A DNA stretch of 64,000 nt, taken from NCBI RefSeq assembly GCF_026239655.1, contig NZ_JAPIVO010000001.1, forward strand, positions 868,001 to 932,000, given 5' to 3'. The stretch comes from Pedobacter sp. MR2016-24 (GTDB lineage Bacteria > Bacteroidota > Bacteroidia > Sphingobacteriales > Sphingobacteriaceae). Shown here in pieces: positions 60,831 to 64,000 of the stretch. The translations under genes and the position numbers were made by a program. The notes below the pieces were generated by a model. It saw nothing but the letters and a program-made list of their open reading frames with translations, ran no database searches and was not told where the DNA came from. Each line of letters begins with the position of its first letter. Within the stretch, counting starts at the first letter, position 1.

Positions 60831-62060
60831 TTATCTTTTATTTACAGGGATGTAATCCATAGGGACCATGTCACCAATTTTTTCATAAGCCCAGAAGCCT
60901 TCATATAATAATGATTTTGCATCATGCATGCTGCCATTAGCATAAAAATTTACCGGTCCCTGTAGCATATGAACTACTGATATCTCATAATTGGGGATAT
61001 TTAAAGGACGCATTACATAATGTCCGGAATTGGAATAGACATTTGATTCCTGCTCCTTCGTATACATTACATATAGTTCATCCTTGTAATTTATCGTTTT
61101 TAGGTTGGCATGTCTCGCAGTGACCAGCGTATCTGTATTTACACCGGAGGTATCTAAAGCAACGTATTCCTTTGGGAGATCCTGCAGGTGTGCCAGCGTC
61201 TGCAAGGAATCAGCTGTAGCCGATCCGGGATTAACTACGTTACGGATTTTCAGTAACAGTCTTGCTCTTGTTGTTCTGATATAGCTATCAGATGGTCTGT
61301 TAGGGTTTGGAATTTTAATTCTTTTATAAATAATAAATCCTTCTTCTTTGATTGTATTCCGGTAGAGTGATTGGAAAAAGTGCTGCGGGGAACCCATATA
61401 GGCTGTTTCACGGTTCTTTAACCAAAGTTTTCTTTTGGTACCTGAACCCTTTAAGTCTTCGAATACGGGTAATCCCGCAAAATAAACGATCCTGGTATTG
61501 TAATTATACTCAAACAGATTGAGCATGTACTTGAGTCGGTAGCCGAGCGCTTTATTTTCTACTACTAAAAACTCATTGCTTGTGACATTCAGGATATTGT
61601 GGTCGCCATCATATTTTACATACAACACCTGCGGATTCAGGATCTTGCATTTCTGAGAATTCGGCGTCCTGCCAATAAAAAACTCTTTGAATACCTGCAG
61701 ATACTTTTCCCGATTGGGATCGGCCTGAATCACTACTTCATTTAATTGAATGGTGTTTTCTGATAATACTACCGAAATGTTCATCGGACGATCTGAGATC
61801 ACTACGCTCTTACTAAAAGGCAGATAGCCGATCATTTGTACTACCACTTCATAGGAACCCGGTTTCAGTTTGCTGAGCACAAACTGGCCATCATTGTTGG
61901 TTACCGTTGCGATAGTATAACCGCTCAGATAGATTCCGGCCCCTGGTAAGGTTTCTCCTTTTTTGTCTTTCACTACGCCACTGATAGCATATAATGTTTG
62001 TGCATCAGTAGCGATACAGCAACATATAAAGAATATAGTAAGAAACAGGGCTTTAAACAT
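60831..62060 (-). CDS. Exported protein with carboxypeptidase-regulatory-like domain
   Basis: I use ATG at 62060 (MFKALFLTIFFICCCIATDAQ, about 409 residues) because it begins the signal peptide; a TTG 18 nt upstream is possible. Residues 22-110 form a carboxypeptidase-regulatory-like beta-sandwich (YAISGVVKDKKGETLPGAGIYL ... LNEVVIQADPNREKYLQVF). The rest (about 300 residues) has no motif I can name, but resembles the family annotated only as carboxypeptidase-like regulatory domain proteins. It is too short for a TonB barrel. It is probably an envelope protein of unknown role. The minus strand reads TAAATTAG 5 nt before the ATG, one base off a promoter box. Confidence 0.8.
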   Translation of the reverse strand: MFKALFLTIFFICCCIATDAQTLYAISGVVKDKKGETLPGAGIYLSGYTIATVTNNDGQFVLSKLKPGSYEVVVQMIGYLPFSKSVVISDRPMNISVVLSENTIQLNEVVIQADPNREKYLQVFKEFFIGRTPNSQKCKILNPQVLYVKYDGDHNILNVTSNEFLVVENKALGYRLKYMLNLFEYNYNTRIVYFAGLPVFEDLKGSGTKRKLWLKNRETAYMGSPQHFFQSLYRNTIKEEGFIIYKRIKIPNPNRPSDSYIRTTRARLLLKIRNVVNPGSATADSLQTLAHLQDLPKEYVALDTSGVNTDTLVTARHANLKTINYKDELYVMYTKEQESNVYSNSGHYVMRPLNIPNYEISVVHMLQGPVNFYANGSMHDAKSLLYEGFWAYEKIGDMVPMDYIPVNKR

Positions 62061-62100
62061 GGGCGCTAATTTAGCCAATATGGCTGTTCTTTTGCAAAAG

Positions 62101-62120
62101 AAAAAAGCCCTTTTGGGCTT
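62101..62120 (-). terminator. Terminator of recN
   Basis: AAGCCC (62105-62110) pairs with GGGCTT (62115-62120) around TTTT; on the minus strand the stem is followed by six T. It lies 45 nt after the recN stop. Confidence 0.8.
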
Positions 62121-62164
62121 GTGAAATGTTAAAAAAATTAAGGCTATTCTATTAATCTGCTGAT

Positions 62165-63823
62165 TTATTTATAACTGAGCAGATCTTCCGCATTTTTGAG
62201 CGCTGATTCCCCCGGGTTTTTACCACTCAGCATTTCTGCAATTGCCGCAATTCTTTCTGTCTGACTCAAACGGCGAATGGCAGTAGTCGTGCGGTTCTTC
62301 TGCTCATCTTTGTAAACAAAATAATGGGCAGTGCCCTTGGCTGCAATCTGTGGAAGGTGCGTGATACATATCACCTGCATATTGTGTTCCAGTTCTCCGA
62401 TTACATCACCAACCCTCAATGCTGTTTCACCAGAGATCCCGGTATCGATTTCATCGAAGATTAATGTAGGCAATGAAGTATGTTTCGATATAATCGACTT
62501 TATGGCCAGCATTAATCTGGAGAGTTCACCGCCCGAGGCAACTTTACTCACTGGTGCCGGAGGCTGGCCGGTGTTGGCGGAGAATAATAAAGAAATCATA
62601 TCCTTTCCATCCTTATTCAGGTTGGTCACGACTGTCTGCTCAATTTTTATCTTTGCATTCGGCATGCCTACTCTCACCAGAATTTGTCCTACCTGATTTT
62701 CGGCGACAGTGATTGCCTTGCTGCGGTTTTTAGATAATTTATCCGCGATTGTTTCAAGCCCGGTTCTTAAAAGATCAATCTCTTTGATGAGCCGCTCTAT
62801 TTCTTCATCACTATTTAGAAGTGTACTCAGGTTATCAGATAATTCACTTTGAATTACTATTAGTTCCTCAATACTGGCTACGCGGTGTTTTTGCTGTAAA
62901 GTATAGATGGTATCCAAACGAAGATTAATGTCTTCAATTCTGGTCGGGTTAAAAACGATATCTTCCTCCAACCCTGATGCTTCCTGGGCTATGTCCTTGA
63001 TCTCAATTAAAGCAGATCTTAATCTTTCATTTAAAGAGTTATAAAGCGGATTGAATTTTTCAATCGTTTGAATCTGGCTGACTACTTCTTTCAGTATCGG
63101 TAATACTGCAGTTTCCTCACCATCTATCAGATTGTAAGCATTTAATAATCCCCGTTTAATACTTTCAGAATTATTCAGGGCTTCCAGCTCAATTTCCAGC
63201 TGAGCCTGTTCACCTTCTTTCAAATTTGCATTTTCGAGCTCGTTGAATAGAAACTGCTCATAATCCTGCCTGCTTCTCGCTTCATCAGCAGAGCTTTGTA
63301 TATTTAACAGGTGCTGGAGGTTTTTCTTATATAATTTAAACTTTTGCCTGTATTCCGTCAATAATGGCAGATGGTCTGCCAGTGTATCCACTACCGAAAG
63401 CTGGAAACCCGGATCATTTACTTCTGCTGTAGCATGCTGTGAATGGATATCGATCAGTTTTTCTCCTATTTGCTTCATGACACTCAGAGTTACAGGTGTA
63501 TCATTAATGAAAGCTCTGGATTTGCCGTCAATAGAAATTTCTCTCCTCAGGATACTCTCTTCATGGAAGTCCACATCAGATTCTTCAAAAAAAGACTGTA
63601 GTCCCGTACCTGACAATTTAAATTGTCCTTCAATAACACATTTTTTTTCCTGATTATAAAAGTACTTGGTTTCGGCACGCTGACCCAATATCAGCGATAG
63701 GGCACCCAGCATGATTGATTTACCTGCACCGGTTTCTCCGGTTATAATGTTCAGACCTTTATCAAGCTCAAGATCAACACTGTCTATCAGTGCATAATTA
63801 CGTATGGAAAGTTTCTGTAGCAT
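62165..63823 (-). CDS. recN: DNA repair protein RecN
   Basis: The 552-residue SMC-like ATPase has ITGETGAGKSIMLGALSLILG (Walker A at 29-36), a long coiled-coil middle (about 150-360), the signature KVASGGELSRLMLAIKSI, and Walker B LIFDEIDTGISGETA. RecN acts at DNA double-strand breaks and sister-chromatid cohesion with RecA. The C-terminus ends SALKNAEDLLSYK. It is alone between two terminators, so it probably forms a single-gene transcript. A LexA box is not evident upstream. Confidence 0.96.
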   Translation of the reverse strand: MLQKLSIRNYALIDSVDLELDKGLNIITGETGAGKSIMLGALSLILGQRAETKYFYNQEKKCVIEGQFKLSGTGLQSFFEESDVDFHEESILRREISIDGKSRAFINDTPVTLSVMKQIGEKLIDIHSQHATAEVNDPGFQLSVVDTLADHLPLLTEYRQKFKLYKKNLQHLLNIQSSADEARSRQDYEQFLFNELENANLKEGEQAQLEIELEALNNSESIKRGLLNAYNLIDGEETAVLPILKEVVSQIQTIEKFNPLYNSLNERLRSALIEIKDIAQEASGLEEDIVFNPTRIEDINLRLDTIYTLQQKHRVASIEELIVIQSELSDNLSTLLNSDEEIERLIKEIDLLRTGLETIADKLSKNRSKAITVAENQVGQILVRVGMPNAKIKIEQTVVTNLNKDGKDMISLLFSANTGQPPAPVSKVASGGELSRLMLAIKSIISKHTSLPTLIFDEIDTGISGETALRVGDVIGELEHNMQVICITHLPQIAAKGTAHYFVYKDEQKNRTTTAIRRLSQTERIAAIAEMLSGKNPGESALKNAEDLLSYK

Positions 63824-63876
63824 ATTTGTTTGCTAAATTATGAAAACTTAGCCATTCAAAGTTTATTCTTTTTTAA

Positions 63877-63905
63877 CAAAAAAAGGCAGAAGATGTTCTT
63901 CTGCC
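63877..63905 (-). terminator. Terminator of the gene entering from the right edge
   Basis: GGCAGAAG (63885-63892) pairs perfectly with CTTCTGCC (63898-63905) around ATGTT; on the minus strand the hairpin is followed by a T-run (63878-63884). Confidence 0.85.
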
Positions 63906-63926
63906 CTTAGTGTTTTATTTGTGTTT

Positions 63927-64000
63927 TTACCAATTGTCTTTCCCCTTTTGCTGCTTCTTATCTAAAAGGGCCTTCACATCATCATCGAATTTCTTTTTCA
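63927..64000 (-). CDS. C-terminus of an unidentified protein, cut by window edge
   Basis: The minus strand reads ...KKKFDDDVKALLDKKQQKG then KDNW and TAA at 63927-63929, at least 24 codons. The tail is charged and helical and cannot be assigned to a family. A strong terminator 22 nt downstream supports a real gene end. In other Bacteroidota a DUF4835-type gene often lies before recN, but this fragment does not allow a check. Confidence 0.6.
   Translation of the reverse strand, partial: KKKFDDDVKALLDKKQQKGKDNW

Overview
The window is a 64 kb chromosomal stretch of a Bacteroidota bacterium, most likely Sphingobacteriaceae and Pedobacter-like. Signs of this are split transketolase genes, a type IX secretion (T9SS) sorting domain, PorT- and PorG-type genes, a TonB-receptor-like outer-membrane protein, a K+-dependent membrane pyrophosphatase, moderately AT-rich DNA, and repeated use of the Bacteroidota -7 promoter box TAnnTTTG with little sign of Shine-Dalgarno sequences. 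It is mostly core housekeeping genome. I see no rRNA, tRNA, CRISPR array, prophage or complete insertion sequence.

Layout. 1-6 kb (minus strand): partial ECF sigma factor, two-subunit transketolase with an 84-bp tandem repeat in the leader of the second subunit, then an FAH hydrolase / M23 peptidase / Bcp peroxiredoxin cluster and a T9SS cargo protein. 6-8 kb: kup potassium transporter broken by a 2-nt frameshift. 8-13.4 kb (minus): engB, UbiA-type prenyltransferase, M3 oligoendopeptidase, amino acid permease. 13.4-18 kb (plus): ubiE/menG, porT, SDR, YqeY, alpha/beta hydrolase, CBS protein. 17.9-24.3 kb: nadK, porG, uppS, bamA and two Skp/OmpH chaperones, an envelope-biogenesis cluster closed by a strong terminator that touches the murI start. 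24-34 kb: murI, a long PurF-type amidotransferase, LysE exporter, FucP-like sugar permease, dCMP deaminase, guaA, a binding-protein-like lipoprotein and an RsmB-type methyltransferase. 34-41.7 kb: MarC, two more APC permeases, H+/Na+ pyrophosphatase, TIGR01212 radical SAM, SRPBCC protein. 42-45.6 kb: amtB with a porin and a DUF4468 protein, YkuK. 45.8-50 kb: trehalose-phosphate synthase/phosphatase fusion facing a GH15 hydrolase. 50-64 kb: DEAD-box helicase with a one-repeat DUF1456 protein, TonB-receptor-like protein, ettA, clpC, a PA0069-type radical SAM protein, a carboxypeptidase-regulatory-like protein, recN, and the end of an unidentified gene.

The genes form small functional groups: outer-membrane and T9SS assembly (porT, porG, bamA, Skp), purine and pyrimidine supply (PurF-like, dCMP deaminase, guaA), ammonium uptake and trehalose metabolism. 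The least explained parts are non-coding. The main one is the region between clpC and the convergent radical SAM gene: two long perfect hairpins with different arms share a related loop core, with several small hairpins between them. The others are the 84-bp tandem duplication carrying extra start codons upstream of the transketolase C subunit, and a set of TAnnTTTG boxes only 3-9 nt before start codons, which implies leaderless or nearly leaderless mRNAs.
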